NCBI GenBank assembly: GCA_041685115.1
Contig: JAWLGK010000014.1
Span: 31,864 to 95,863 of the forward strand
Reading direction: 5' to 3'
Length of the DNA: 64,000 nucleotides
From: JALOAT01 sp041685115
GTDB lineage: Bacteria; Pseudomonadota; Gammaproteobacteria; Thiohalomonadales; Thiohalomonadaceae
Shown here: piece by piece, positions 16,947 to 26,129 of the stretch
How positions within the stretch are numbered: the first letter of the stretch is position 1
How the letters are laid out: each line of letters starts with the position of its first letter
Notes under the pieces: generated by a model
What the model saw: only the letters and a program-made list of their open reading frames with translations
The model's database searches: none
Told to the model about the DNA's origin: nothing
Translations under genes and position numbers: made by a program

Positions 16947-17825
16947 ATGGCAGAAATCACCGCACAAATGGTCAAGGAACTGCGCGAGCGCACCGGCGCC
17001 GGCATGATGGAATGCAAGAAGGCGCTGACCGAGACGAACGGCGACCTTGAAGCCGCCATCGAGCACATGCGCAAGTCCGGTGCCGCCAAGGCCGACAAGA
17101 AGGCCGGCCGCACCGCCGCCGAAGGCGTCATCGCCATCCAGGGCGACGCCAAGCGCCTGGCCATGGTGGAAGTGAACTGTGAGACCGACTTCGTGGCCAA
17201 GGGCGATGACTTCCAGGCCATGGCCAACGCCATCGCGAAGCAGGTGCTGGCCGACAAGCCCGCCGACGTGGATGCCCTGATGGCCCTGTCGCTGGAGGGC
17301 GGTGCGTCCATCGCCGACACCCTCAAGGAACAGATCGCCAAGCTCGGCGAGAACATGACCGTGCGCCGTTTCTCCCTGTTCGAAACCGCCAACGGCTTCC
17401 TGGAGTTCTACCGTCACGGCACCCGCATCGGCGTGGTGGTGGAGATGGAAGGCGGCAACGCCCAGCTGGCCAAGGACATCGCCATGCATGTGGCGGCGAG
17501 CCGCCCCATCTGCGTGTCCTCCGAGCAGGTCGCGCCCGAGCTGATCGCCAAGGAGCGTGAGATCTACACCGCCCAGGCCGCCGAGAGCGGCAAGCCCGTC
17601 GAGATCGTCGCCAAGATGGTGGAAGGCCGCGTGCAGAAGTTCCTGAAGGAAGTGACCCTGCTCGGCCAGCCGTTCGTGAAGAACCCGGACGAGACCGTGG
17701 AAAAGCTGCTGAAGAACGCTGGCGCCAAGGTCATCGGTTTCGAGCGCTTCGAAGTGGGCGAGGGCATCGAGAAGAAGAAGGTGGACTTCGCCGAAGAGGT
17801 CATGGCGACCGCGCGCGGAAACTGA
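16947..17825 (+). CDS. tsf: Elongation factor Ts
   Basis: Guanine-nucleotide exchange factor for EF-Tu. It is 292 aa. The N-terminal UBA-like domain (VKELRERTGAGMMECKKAL) and the conserved core CETDFVAKGDDF, which holds the EF-Tu-contacting TDFV motif, are intact. The gene follows rpsB after an attenuator-like hairpin and precedes pyrH by 3 bp. Confidence 0.98.
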   Translation: MAEITAQMVKELRERTGAGMMECKKALTETNGDLEAAIEHMRKSGAAKADKKAGRTAAEGVIAIQGDAKRLAMVEVNCETDFVAKGDDFQAMANAIAKQVLADKPADVDALMALSLEGGASIADTLKEQIAKLGENMTVRRFSLFETANGFLEFYRHGTRIGVVVEMEGGNAQLAKDIAMHVAASRPICVSSEQVAPELIAKEREIYTAQAAESGKPVEIVAKMVEGRVQKFLKEVTLLGQPFVKNPDETVEKLLKNAGAKVIGFERFEVGEGIEKKKVDFAEEVMATARGN

Positions 17826-17828
17826 GCC

Positions 17829-18560
17829 ATGACGGACAGCGCCAAGCCGGTCTACAAGCGCGTCCTCATCAAGTTCAGCGGTGAGGCGCTGATGGGCGAT
17901 CAGCAGTTCGGGATCGCCCCGGAGATCGTCAAGCGAGTGGCGGCCGAAATTGCCGACCTGGTGCGCTCCGGCGTCCAGGTCGGCGTCGTGCTGGGCGGCG
18001 GAAACATCTTCCGCGGTGTCAGCCTGGCCTCGGCCGGCATGGAGCGCGCCACCGCGGACCAGATCGGCATGCTGGCCACGGTGATCAATGCCCTGTCGCT
18101 GCAGGACGCCCTCGAGCACGAGAACCTCAAGTGCCGCGTGATGTCCGCGCTGCCGATCCATCAGGTGTGCGAGGATTACATCCGCCGCCGCGCCATCCGC
18201 CACCTGGAGAAGGGGCGTGTGGTGGTTTTCGCCGCGGGCACCGGCAATCCGTTCTTCACCACGGATTCCGCCGCCAGCCTGCGCGGCATCGAAATCGGTG
18301 CGGAGCTGGTGCTGAAGGCCACCAAGGTCGACGGCATCTATTCCGCCGACCCGAAGAAGGACCCGACCGCCAAGCGCTACGACCGCCTCACCTATGACGA
18401 GGCGCTGGAGCGCAAGCTCGGTGTGATGGACGCCACCGCCATCGTCCTGTGCCGTGAGCAGAACCTGCCGTTGCGCGTGTACGACATGAACAAGCCCGGG
18501 GCGCTGCGCCGTATCATCCTGGGCGAGAATGAAGGCACGTTGGTGGAACGTGGAGACTGA
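17829..18560 (+). CDS. pyrH: UMP kinase
   Basis: Phosphorylates UMP to UDP with ATP; hexameric bacterial enzyme of the amino-acid kinase fold, usually regulated by GTP and UTP. It is 243 aa. Features: RVLIKFSGEALMGD (phosphate loop), VVLGGGNIFRG, GTGNPFFTTDSAA and the uridine-site region TKVDGIYSADPKKDP. It starts 3 bp after tsf; frr begins 3 bp after its stop. Confidence 0.98.
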   Translation: MTDSAKPVYKRVLIKFSGEALMGDQQFGIAPEIVKRVAAEIADLVRSGVQVGVVLGGGNIFRGVSLASAGMERATADQIGMLATVINALSLQDALEHENLKCRVMSALPIHQVCEDYIRRRAIRHLEKGRVVVFAAGTGNPFFTTDSAASLRGIEIGAELVLKATKVDGIYSADPKKDPTAKRYDRLTYDEALERKLGVMDATAIVLCREQNLPLRVYDMNKPGALRRIILGENEGTLVERGD

Positions 18561-18563
18561 CGC

Positions 18564-19121
18564 ATGATCAACGACACAAAGAAAAGCGCTGAAAACCGCA
18601 TGCAGAAGAGCCTGGAGACGCTCAAGCACGAGCTCGCCAAGCTGCGTACCGGCCGTGCCCATCCGAGTCTGCTCGAACACGTCATGGTCGACTATTACGG
18701 CTCCCCGGTGCCCATCAACCAGGTCGCCAACGTGACCGCGGAAGATGCGCGTACCCTGGCCGTCTCGCCCTGGGAGAAGACCATGGTCGGTCCCATCGAG
18801 AAGGCCATCATGACCTCCGATCTGGGCCTGAATCCGAACACCACCGGCACGCTCATTCGCGTGCCCATGCCGGCGCTCACCGAGGAGCGTCGCCGCGAAA
18901 TGATCAAGGTGGTGAAGCATGAGGGTGAGAACGCCAAGGTCGCCATCCGCAACATCCGCCGCGACGCCAACGCCGAGGTGAAGGTGCTGCTCAAGGACAA
19001 GAAGATCAGCCAGGACGACGAGCGCCGCGCGGAGGATGAGATCCAGAAGCTCACGGATCGCTACATCGCCGAGGTGGACAAGCTCGTCCAGTCCAAAGAA
19101 AAGGACATGATGGAACTCTGA
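18564..19121 (+). CDS. frr: Ribosome recycling factor
   Basis: Works with EF-G to split post-termination ribosomes. It is 185 aa, the standard length, with a three-helix bundle and central beta/alpha domain: KLRTGRAHPSLLEHV, YYGSPVPINQVANV and the helical C-terminus (RRDANAEVKVLLKDKKISQD). A 46-bp gap with a small GC hairpin separates it from uppS. Confidence 0.98.
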   Translation: MINDTKKSAENRMQKSLETLKHELAKLRTGRAHPSLLEHVMVDYYGSPVPINQVANVTAEDARTLAVSPWEKTMVGPIEKAIMTSDLGLNPNTTGTLIRVPMPALTEERRREMIKVVKHEGENAKVAIRNIRRDANAEVKVLLKDKKISQDDERRAEDEIQKLTDRYIAEVDKLVQSKEKDMMEL

Positions 19122-19167
19122 TCGGCCGGGCGGTTCCGGCCTTGCCTGCCGCCCCGACGAGACAACC

Positions 19168-19923
19168 ATGGCCGAGAAGGATCCCAGTTCCTCCACGAGC
19201 CTGCCCCGGCACGTTGCCATGATCATGGATGGCAACGGGCGCTGGGCGCGCAGGCGTTTCCTGCCCCGTTTCGCCGGTCACAAGGCCGGACTCGAAACCG
19301 TTCGGGCAATGGTCAAGGCGTGCCTGGAACAGGGCATCGCTACACTCACGCTGTTCGCCTTCAGCAGCGAGAACTGGCGCCGTCCGCCCGAAGAGGTGGG
19401 TCTGCTCATGAACCTGTTCCTCACCGCGCTGGAACGCGAGGTGACCAAGCTGCACGAATACGGTGTCCAGTTGCGGGTGATCGGCGACCGTGGCGCTTTT
19501 CCCGAGGAATTGCAGGCCCGCATCGCCGCGGCCGAGGCGCTGACCGCCGACAACCGGGCGCTGGTGCTGGTTATTGCTGCCAATTACGGCGGGCGCTGGG
19601 ACGTGACCCAGGCCGTGCGCAAGCTGGCCGAGGCGGTGCAGGCGGGTACGCTCGACCCGGCCGAGGTCACGGAACAGCGGCTCGCCGCCGAGCTGAGCCT
19701 GGCCGATCTGCCGGAACCCGATCTGTTCATCCGCACCGGCGGCGAGCAGCGCATCAGCAACTTCCTGTTGTGGCAGCTCGCCTATACGGAGTTGTATTTC
19801 ACCCCCATTCTCTGGCCGGACTTCGATGCCGCCGCGTTCGCGGAGGCCTTGACGTCCTTCGCCACGCGCCAGCGGCGTTTCGGACGCACCGGCGAACAAG
19901 TGGAGCAGTCTTCCGGTGCTTAA
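19168..19923 (+). CDS. uppS: Undecaprenyl diphosphate synthase
   Basis: Cis-prenyltransferase that adds eight isopentenyl units to farnesyl diphosphate, making the lipid carrier for peptidoglycan and for the polysaccharide locus in this window. It is 251 aa. Motifs: MIMDGNGRWARRR (catalytic Asp), FAGHKAGLETVR, TLFAFSSENWRRP and the C-terminal DLFIRTGGEQRISNFLLWQ with YTELYF. It overlaps cdsA by 8 bp. Confidence 0.97.
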   Translation: MAEKDPSSSTSLPRHVAMIMDGNGRWARRRFLPRFAGHKAGLETVRAMVKACLEQGIATLTLFAFSSENWRRPPEEVGLLMNLFLTALEREVTKLHEYGVQLRVIGDRGAFPEELQARIAAAEALTADNRALVLVIAANYGGRWDVTQAVRKLAEAVQAGTLDPAEVTEQRLAAELSLADLPEPDLFIRTGGEQRISNFLLWQLAYTELYFTPILWPDFDAAAFAEALTSFATRQRRFGRTGEQVEQSSGA

Positions 19924-20731
19924 GCAGCGTGTCCTCACGGCCCTCATCATCGCGCCGATCATCATCCTCATCACCCTCTATGCCCCCACCGCCGTGTTCG
20001 GCGTGGTGGTCGCGCTGGTGCTCGCGCTGGCGGCGTGGGAATGGGCGGGCCTGGCCGGGCTGAGCGGTACCCCGCGCTACTCCTATACCGCCACGGTGCT
20101 GCTGGTGCTCGGCCTGCTCAACCGCATGTTGCCCACCGAACCCTTGATCAGCCTCGTCATCATCAGCGTCGGCGTGATCTGGTGGGCGGCGGCATTCCTG
20201 TTCGTGATGGCCTTTCCGCTGCTCAGCGGTTTCTTCCAGTCGTACGCCATCCGCGCGCTCACCGGCCTGCTGGTGCTGATGCCGGCCCATGCCGGCCTGC
20301 TGCTGCTGCACCAGGGCGACCCGCGCGCGGCGCTGCTGGTGATGGTGCTGGTCTCCTTTGCCGACATCGGCGCCTATTTCGCCGGGCGCGCCTTCGGCCG
20401 GCGCAAGCTGGCCCCGCGCGTCAGCCCGGGCAAGACCTGGGAAGGGCTCGGCGGGGCCGTGGTACTGACCCTGGCCATCGCCTTCGGCGCGGCGCGGTTA
20501 TTCGCCATCCCGGACACCGTCCTGCTCGGTTTCCTGGCCGTGTGCCTGGTGACCGTCCTGGCGTCGGTGGTCGGCGACCTGACCGAAAGCATGTTCAAGC
20601 GCATGGCCGGGGCTAAGGACAGCGGTCATCTGCTGCCGGGTCACGGCGGGGTGCTCGATCGCCTGGACAGCATCACTGCCGCGGCGCCCGTATTCGCCCT
20701 CGGCCTGGTATGGCTGAAGATCGCCGCATGA
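19916..20731 (+). CDS. cdsA: Phosphatidate cytidylyltransferase
   Basis: Integral membrane enzyme making CDP-diacylglycerol, precursor of all phospholipids. It is 271 aa with about eight hydrophobic segments and the CTP_transf_1 signature near the C-terminus (KDSGHLLPGHGGVLDRLDS). The start is GTG at 19916, inside the end of uppS; there is no alternative that keeps the first membrane helix (LTALIIAPIIILITLY). dxr starts as an ATGA overlap. Confidence 0.96.
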   Translation: MLKQRVLTALIIAPIIILITLYAPTAVFGVVVALVLALAAWEWAGLAGLSGTPRYSYTATVLLVLGLLNRMLPTEPLISLVIISVGVIWWAAAFLFVMAFPLLSGFFQSYAIRALTGLLVLMPAHAGLLLLHQGDPRAALLVMVLVSFADIGAYFAGRAFGRRKLAPRVSPGKTWEGLGGAVVLTLAIAFGAARLFAIPDTVLLGFLAVCLVTVLASVVGDLTESMFKRMAGAKDSGHLLPGHGGVLDRLDSITAAAPVFALGLVWLKIAA

Positions 20732-21909
20732 AGGGCATCACCGTCCTCGGGTCCACCGGCTCCATCGGCGTCAGTACGCTGGATGTGATCGCCCGGCATC
20801 CGGGGCGCTACCGCGTGGTGGCGCTCACCGCCAATACCCAGGTGGAGCGCATGACGGCGCAGTGCCTGGCCACGCGCCCGGAGTTCGCCGTGATGGTGGA
20901 CGAGGATGCCGCGGCGCAGCTGTCCGAGCGCCTGCGCGGGCCGGCGCCGGAGGTACAGGTGCTGTCCGGCATGGCCGGCCTGGAAAAGGTCGCGGGCCTG
21001 CCGCAGACGGATTACGTGATGGCCGCCATCATCGGGGCGGCGGGCCTGAGGCCGACCCTGGCGGCGGCGCGCGCCGGCAAGCGTGTGCTGCTCGCCAACA
21101 AGGAGGCCCTGGTCATGTCGGGGCGCATCTTCATGGATGAGGTGCGGCGCAGCGGCGCCGAGCTGTTGCCCATCGACAGCGAGCACAATGCGGTATTCCA
21201 GTGCATGCCGCCCGACTTCGGGCGCGGCCTTTCCGAAGTCGGCGTACGGCGTATCCTGCTCACCGCCTCGGGCGGGCCGTTCCGCGACACGCCCCTCGCG
21301 GCCCTCGCCGACGTGACACCCGAACAGGCGGTGGCCCACCCCAACTGGAACATGGGTCGCAAGATCTCGGTGGACTCGGCCACCATGATGAACAAGGGCC
21401 TGGAGGTCATCGAGGCCTGCTGGTTGTTCGACACCGACCCGGCCCATATCCAAGTGGTGCTGCATCCGCAGAGCGTGGTTCATTCCATGGTGGAATACGT
21501 GGACGGTTCGGTGCTGGCGCAGCTCGGCAACCCGGACATGCGTACGCCTATCGCCCACGCCCTGGCCTGGCCCGAGCGCATCGCATCGGGGGTGGCGAGC
21601 CTGGATTTCCTCGCCCTTTCGCACCTGGACTTCCGCGCGCCCGACCTGATACGGTTTCCGTGCCTGCGCCTGGCCGTGGCGGCCATGGAGGCGGGCGGCA
21701 CCGCACCTGCGGTGCTCAACGCGGCCAACGAGGTGGCGGTGGATGCCTTCCTGAATGGGCGCGTGCGCTTTACCGACATTCCTGCCATCATCGAAGCCAG
21801 CCTCGCCGCCGTGGCGCGCAGCGAGGCCGATACGCTCGAGCAGATCCTCGCCGCCGATGTTGCCGCGCGCGACGCGGCGGTTCGGCTAGTGAAAAAGGCC
21901 TCCCGATGA
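20728..21909 (+). CDS. dxr: 1-Deoxy-D-xylulose 5-phosphate reductoisomerase
   Basis: NADPH-dependent second step of the methylerythritol phosphate isoprenoid pathway. It is 393 aa from the ATG at 20728, which overlaps the cdsA stop as ATGA and begins with KGITVLGSTGSIG (NADPH-binding loop). Other signatures: LANKEALVMSG, ELLPIDSEHNAVFQ (metal-binding Asp/Glu), TASGGPFRDTPL and SVDSATMMNKGLEVIEA. It feeds the adjacent UppS step. The stop overlaps rseP as ATGA. Confidence 0.97.
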   Translation: MKGITVLGSTGSIGVSTLDVIARHPGRYRVVALTANTQVERMTAQCLATRPEFAVMVDEDAAAQLSERLRGPAPEVQVLSGMAGLEKVAGLPQTDYVMAAIIGAAGLRPTLAAARAGKRVLLANKEALVMSGRIFMDEVRRSGAELLPIDSEHNAVFQCMPPDFGRGLSEVGVRRILLTASGGPFRDTPLAALADVTPEQAVAHPNWNMGRKISVDSATMMNKGLEVIEACWLFDTDPAHIQVVLHPQSVVHSMVEYVDGSVLAQLGNPDMRTPIAHALAWPERIASGVASLDFLALSHLDFRAPDLIRFPCLRLAVAAMEAGGTAPAVLNAANEVAVDAFLNGRVRFTDIPAIIEASLAAVARSEADTLEQILAADVAARDAAVRLVKKASR

Positions 21910-23267
21910 TCGATTTCGTCACCAGTGCCCTGGCGTTCGTCCTCGCGCTGTCGGTGCTCATCGCCGTGCATGAATTCGGCCACTTCTGGGTGGCCCGCCG
22001 CCTGGGCGTGAAGGTGCTGCGTTTTTCCATCGGCTTTGGCCGGCCCCTGTGGAGCGTGCGCCGCGGCCCGGATCAGACGGAGTACGCCGTGGCCGCCGTG
22101 CCGCTGGGCGGCTATGTGAAGATGCTGGACGAGCGCGAAGGGGAGGTGGCAGCGGAGGAGCGCCATCGTGCCTTCAACCGTCAGACGGTAGGCAAGCGCT
22201 TCGCCATCGTCGCCGCCGGCCCCGCCTTCAATCTGCTGTTTGCCGTGCTGGCCTACTGGCTGATGTTCGTCACCGGCGTGCCGGGTCTCAAACCCTTCCT
22301 TGGCGAACTCGAGCCCGACTCCATCTCCGCCCGGGCCGGCCTCGCGGCGGGCATGGAGGTGGTGGCGGTGGAAGGCGAGACCACGCCCACCTGGGGCGCG
22401 GTGCTGGAAGCGGTGCTGCCCCATGCCCTGCGTCAGGAGCCGGTGCGCCTGACCGCGCGCGACGGCGGGCGGGAGCAGAGCTTCACACTCGCACTGGATC
22501 AGCTCCCGTCGGACGTGAGCGGCGAGGCGCTGCCGCGGGCCATCGGCCTCGTCCCCTACCGCCCGCCCCTCGAACCCATCATCGGCGAGGTGATGGCCGG
22601 CTCCGCCGCGGCGCGCGCCGGGTTGATGCCCGACGATCGCATCGTGGCTATCGATGGCCGCACACTGAAGGATTGGGAAGACCTGGTGCTGACCGTACGC
22701 GACAGCCCAGGCAGGCCGCTGACCATGCTCGTGGAGCGCGGCAGCGAGCGCCACGAGTTCCCGATCCGCCCCGAGCGCTTCGACACCGAGGACGGGCCGG
22801 TGGGTCGCATCGGCGCTGGAGCGCGGGTGGATCCGGCGGCCTTCGAGGGGCTGCGCACGGTGCAGCAGTACGGGCCGCTGGCGGCCGTGAGCGCCGCCGC
22901 CGCACGCACCTGGGAAATGTCCACGCTCACGCTGCGCATGCTCGGTGAAATGCTGGTGGGGCGGGCGTCGGTGGAGAACATCAGCGGCCCGATCACCATC
23001 GCGCGTTACGCCGGCGCCACGGCGAGCGCGGGCCTGGCGCAGTTCCTCGGCTTTCTCGCCATCGTGAGCATCAGTCTCGGTGTGCTGAACCTGTTGCCCA
23101 TCCCGGTGCTCGACGGCGGTCACTTGGCGTTCTACGCGGTGGAGGCTGTGCGGCGGCGGCCGGCGTCGGAACGGGCCGAGATGCTGGCGCAAAAAGTTGG
23201 CCTCACCGTGATCCTCATGCTGATGCTGGTGGCTTTCTATAACGATTTGGTGCACCTCGCCGGATGA
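21906..23267 (+). CDS. rseP: Site-2 intramembrane metalloprotease RseP
   Basis: Inner-membrane zinc protease that cleaves anti-sigma factor RseA in the envelope stress response and clears remnant signal peptides. It is 453 aa. Zinc ligands are in AVHEFGHFWVAR in the first membrane helix and in LLPIPVLDGGHL in the third. Two tandem periplasmic PDZ domains (about residues 115-310) lie between, with YVKMLDEREGEV in the membrane-associated region. ATGA overlaps at both ends tie it to dxr and bamA. Confidence 0.97.
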   Translation: MIDFVTSALAFVLALSVLIAVHEFGHFWVARRLGVKVLRFSIGFGRPLWSVRRGPDQTEYAVAAVPLGGYVKMLDEREGEVAAEERHRAFNRQTVGKRFAIVAAGPAFNLLFAVLAYWLMFVTGVPGLKPFLGELEPDSISARAGLAAGMEVVAVEGETTPTWGAVLEAVLPHALRQEPVRLTARDGGREQSFTLALDQLPSDVSGEALPRAIGLVPYRPPLEPIIGEVMAGSAAARAGLMPDDRIVAIDGRTLKDWEDLVLTVRDSPGRPLTMLVERGSERHEFPIRPERFDTEDGPVGRIGAGARVDPAAFEGLRTVQQYGPLAAVSAAAARTWEMSTLTLRMLGEMLVGRASVENISGPITIARYAGATASAGLAQFLGFLAIVSISLGVLNLLPIPVLDGGHLAFYAVEAVRRRPASERAEMLAQKVGLTVILMLMLVAFYNDLVHLAG

Positions 23268-25567
23268 GCCGTCTTCTCTCTCTCTTTCTCGGGGCCGCGT
23301 TCACGCTGCCCGCGTGGGCCTTCGAACCGTTTCTGGTCGAAGACATCCGCGTGGAAGGCTTGCAGCGCATCGCCGCGGGTACCGTGTTCAACTATCTCCC
23401 GGTGAAGCGCGGCGATCGCATCGACGACCGCCTTTCGTCGCAGGCGGTGCGCGCCCTGTTCAAGACCGGCTTCTTCAAGGACGTGGTGCTGGAGCGGGAG
23501 GGCAATACCCTGGTGGTGTTCGTGGCCGAGCGGCCCGCCATCGCCAGCATCGAGGTCGCCGGCAACTCGGCCATCCAGACCGACCAGCTGCTCGAGAGTC
23601 TGAAGCAGGTGGGCCTGTCCGAAGGCCTGGTGTTCGATCGCTCCCTGCTCGATCGCATCGAGCAGGAACTCAAACGCCAGTACCTGCTGCTCGGCTACTA
23701 TGCCGCACGCGTGCAGACCTCGGCGGAGCCGCGTGAACGCAACCGCGTGGCCGTGAAGATCGACGTGGCGGAAGGCGAGACCGCCACTATCCGCAGCATC
23801 AATATCGTTGGCAGCAAGGCCTTCTCGGAACAGGAACTGCTCGAACGCCTGGAGTCCGGCGTGCGGCCGTCCTTTTCGCTGTTCTACAGCGGCGACCAGT
23901 ATTCGCGTCCCAAACTGGCTGGCGATCTGGAAACGCTGCGTTCGTTCTACCTGGATCGCGGTTACATCAACTTCAATATCGAATCCACCCAGGTCGCCAT
24001 CTCGCCGGACAAGCGCGACATCTACATCACCGTGAACACGGGGGAGGGCGAGCAGTACCGCGTATCCGACATCAAGGTAGCCGGGGACACGATCATCCCG
24101 GAGCCCGAGCTGCGCAAGCTCATCAGCCTGGAAAAGGGCGACATCTTTTCGCGGCGCCAGCTCACCGAAAGCGCCACGCGCATCAGCGATCGCCTGGGTG
24201 AGGTCGGCTACGCCTTCGCTAACGTCAATCCCATTCCCGAAATGAACGAGGAGACGCGCGAAGTCAGCCTCACCTTTTTCGTGGATCCGGGTCGGCGCGT
24301 GTATGTCCGCCGCGTGAACATCACCGGCAACCTGCGCACCCGCGACGAGGTGCTGCGCCGCGAGATGCGCCAGATGGAGGGCGCCCCCCTTGAAACGGCG
24401 CTGGTAAACCGTTCCAAGACCCGTCTGAACCGGCTGGGTTTTTTCGACGTGGTGAACGTGGAGACCATCCCCGTGCCCGGTCACCCGGACCTGGTGGACG
24501 TGAACTTCGATGTGGTGGAACGCCAAACCTTCGGCAGCCTGAATGCGGGCATCGGCTATGGCGACACCAGTGGCATCCTGGTGAACGTGAGCGTCACCCA
24601 GGAAAACTTCATGGGCACGGGCAACCGCTTCACCCTGGCCATGAACAACAGTGAAGTCACGGATGAATACAGCTTCAGCTTCACCAATCCGTACTACACC
24701 ATCGACGGTGTCAGCCGCAGCTTCGACGTGTTCTACCGCTCGACCGACCCGGAAGAGGCCAATATCGATACCGGGTATACCACGGACGCCTACGGTGTTG
24801 GCGTCGGTTTCGGCGTGCCGCTCTCGGAATACAACACCTTCCGCTATCGCCTGAGCGCCGAGCACACGCGCATCAACACCCGCAGCGACACCTCGCAGGA
24901 CATCATCGATTTCTGTCAATCCAGCGCCACGCTCGAAGCCTGCGAGTTCGACGCCCTGAAGACCGACCTGAGCTGGTCCTTCGATAGCCGCGATCGTGCC
25001 CTGTTTCCCACCGACGGCACCATCAACACCATCGGCTCGGAACTGGCCATCCCGGTGGGCGGAGACAGCGTCAGCTTCTACAAGGTGTACGCACGCACCA
25101 AGAATTACCAGCCCATCTTCGGCGGCAGCCTCATCGTCCAATACGGCGGCGAACTGGCCTACGGTGACGGATATGGCGACACCTCCGCGCTGCCGCCCTT
25201 CGAGCGCTATTACGCCGGCGGCGTGCGCACGGTGCGTGGTTACCGGGCCAATAGCCTGGGCCCCAAAGACGAGTTCGACGATACCTTGGGCGGCAATGCG
25301 CGGGCGCTGGTCAACACGGAGTTGATTTTGCCGAACCCGTTCTCGGAAAATAGCGCGTCCACGCGCATCAGCGCCTTCGTGGACGGCGGCAACGTCTTCA
25401 ACACCGACACAGATTACGGGGATCAGGACATGCGCTTTGCCGCCGGTCTGGCCCTGTACTGGTTCACGCCGGTCGGCCCGCTGAGTTTCAGCATCGCGCA
25501 GCCGCTCAACGACAAGGATGGAGATGAAATCGAGCGCTTCCAGTTCAGCCTCGGAGCGCCGTTCTGA
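23264..25567 (+). CDS. bamA: Outer membrane protein assembly factor BamA
   Basis: Central component of the BAM machine that inserts beta-barrel proteins. It is 767 aa. A signal peptide ends near LPAWA (residue 19), then five POTRA domains run to about residue 345 (first one begins FLVEDIRVEGLQRI). The Omp85 barrel follows, with the conserved loop-6 motif VRGYRANSLGP, and a C-terminal aromatic strand (FQFSLGAPF). The gene order rseP-bamA-skp-lpxD-fabZ-lpxA matches E. coli. Confidence 0.98.
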   Translation: MSRLLSLFLGAAFTLPAWAFEPFLVEDIRVEGLQRIAAGTVFNYLPVKRGDRIDDRLSSQAVRALFKTGFFKDVVLEREGNTLVVFVAERPAIASIEVAGNSAIQTDQLLESLKQVGLSEGLVFDRSLLDRIEQELKRQYLLLGYYAARVQTSAEPRERNRVAVKIDVAEGETATIRSINIVGSKAFSEQELLERLESGVRPSFSLFYSGDQYSRPKLAGDLETLRSFYLDRGYINFNIESTQVAISPDKRDIYITVNTGEGEQYRVSDIKVAGDTIIPEPELRKLISLEKGDIFSRRQLTESATRISDRLGEVGYAFANVNPIPEMNEETREVSLTFFVDPGRRVYVRRVNITGNLRTRDEVLRREMRQMEGAPLETALVNRSKTRLNRLGFFDVVNVETIPVPGHPDLVDVNFDVVERQTFGSLNAGIGYGDTSGILVNVSVTQENFMGTGNRFTLAMNNSEVTDEYSFSFTNPYYTIDGVSRSFDVFYRSTDPEEANIDTGYTTDAYGVGVGFGVPLSEYNTFRYRLSAEHTRINTRSDTSQDIIDFCQSSATLEACEFDALKTDLSWSFDSRDRALFPTDGTINTIGSELAIPVGGDSVSFYKVYARTKNYQPIFGGSLIVQYGGELAYGDGYGDTSALPPFERYYAGGVRTVRGYRANSLGPKDEFDDTLGGNARALVNTELILPNPFSENSASTRISAFVDGGNVFNTDTDYGDQDMRFAAGLALYWFTPVGPLSFSIAQPLNDKDGDEIERFQFSLGAPF

Positions 25568-25592
25568 CCGTAACCAAGGGGAAGGATTTCAG

Positions 25593-26129
25593 GTGAGCAG
25601 GTTGAGACAGTTGCTGTGGGCGACGGCCACATTCGCGGCCTTGAGCGCACCGGTGCAGGCGGAGATGAAAATCGTCTTCGTGAACACGGCGCGTGTGCTG
25701 GAGCAGGCACCCCAGGCCAAGGCGGCCCGTGAGCGCCTGCAAAAGGAATTCTCCCCCCGTGAATCGAATATCATCAGCTTGCAGCGTTCCCTCAAGGGCG
25801 TGCAGGAGCGCCTGGAGCGGGATGGCCCCACCCTGAGCGACAGCGAGCGGGCGAAACTGGAGCGCGAACTCCTGACGCGACAGCGTGATCTCAAGCGCGC
25901 GCAGGCTGAATTCAGCGAGGATCTCAACCTGCGCCGCAACGAAGAGTTCGGCCGCTTGCAGCGCGAAGCGGCGGAGACGGTCGTCACCCTGGCGCAGGAA
26001 AACCGCTACGACCTCGTACTCGAGGCCGGGGTGGTGTTCGCCAGTGACAGTGTGGACGTCACGGATACGGTCATCGCGCGGCTGCGCGATGCGCACAACA
26101 AACGGCAGACCAGGTCAGGCGGGAATTGA
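25593..26129 (+). CDS. skp: Periplasmic chaperone Skp/OmpH
   Basis: Trimeric periplasmic holdase for unfolded outer-membrane proteins on the way to BamA. The GTG at 25593 has GGGGAAGG upstream and begins a signal peptide (SRLRQLLWATATFAALSAPV ending QA). The mature 155 aa are the OmpH type: a short beta segment (MKIVFVNTARVLEQAPQ), a long charged coiled coil (about 60-140), and a closing strand (NRYDLVLEAGVVFAS). It is 178 aa in all. The stop overlaps the lpxD start as TTGA. Confidence 0.93.
   Translation: MSRLRQLLWATATFAALSAPVQAEMKIVFVNTARVLEQAPQAKAARERLQKEFSPRESNIISLQRSLKGVQERLERDGPTLSDSERAKLERELLTRQRDLKRAQAEFSEDLNLRRNEEFGRLQREAAETVVTLAQENRYDLVLEAGVVFASDSVDVTDTVIARLRDAHNKRQTRSGGN

Noticed and set aside
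16593..19235. An 880-codon open frame on the minus strand opposite rpsB, tsf, pyrH and frr
   Set aside because: It is the antisense shadow of highly conserved genes in high-GC DNA; no RBS and no recognisable protein.
21480..25141. Long minus-strand frames opposite dxr, rseP and bamA
   Set aside because: Same cause: GC-rich codon bias keeps the antisense frame open; composition is His/Arg/Gly-rich without domains.
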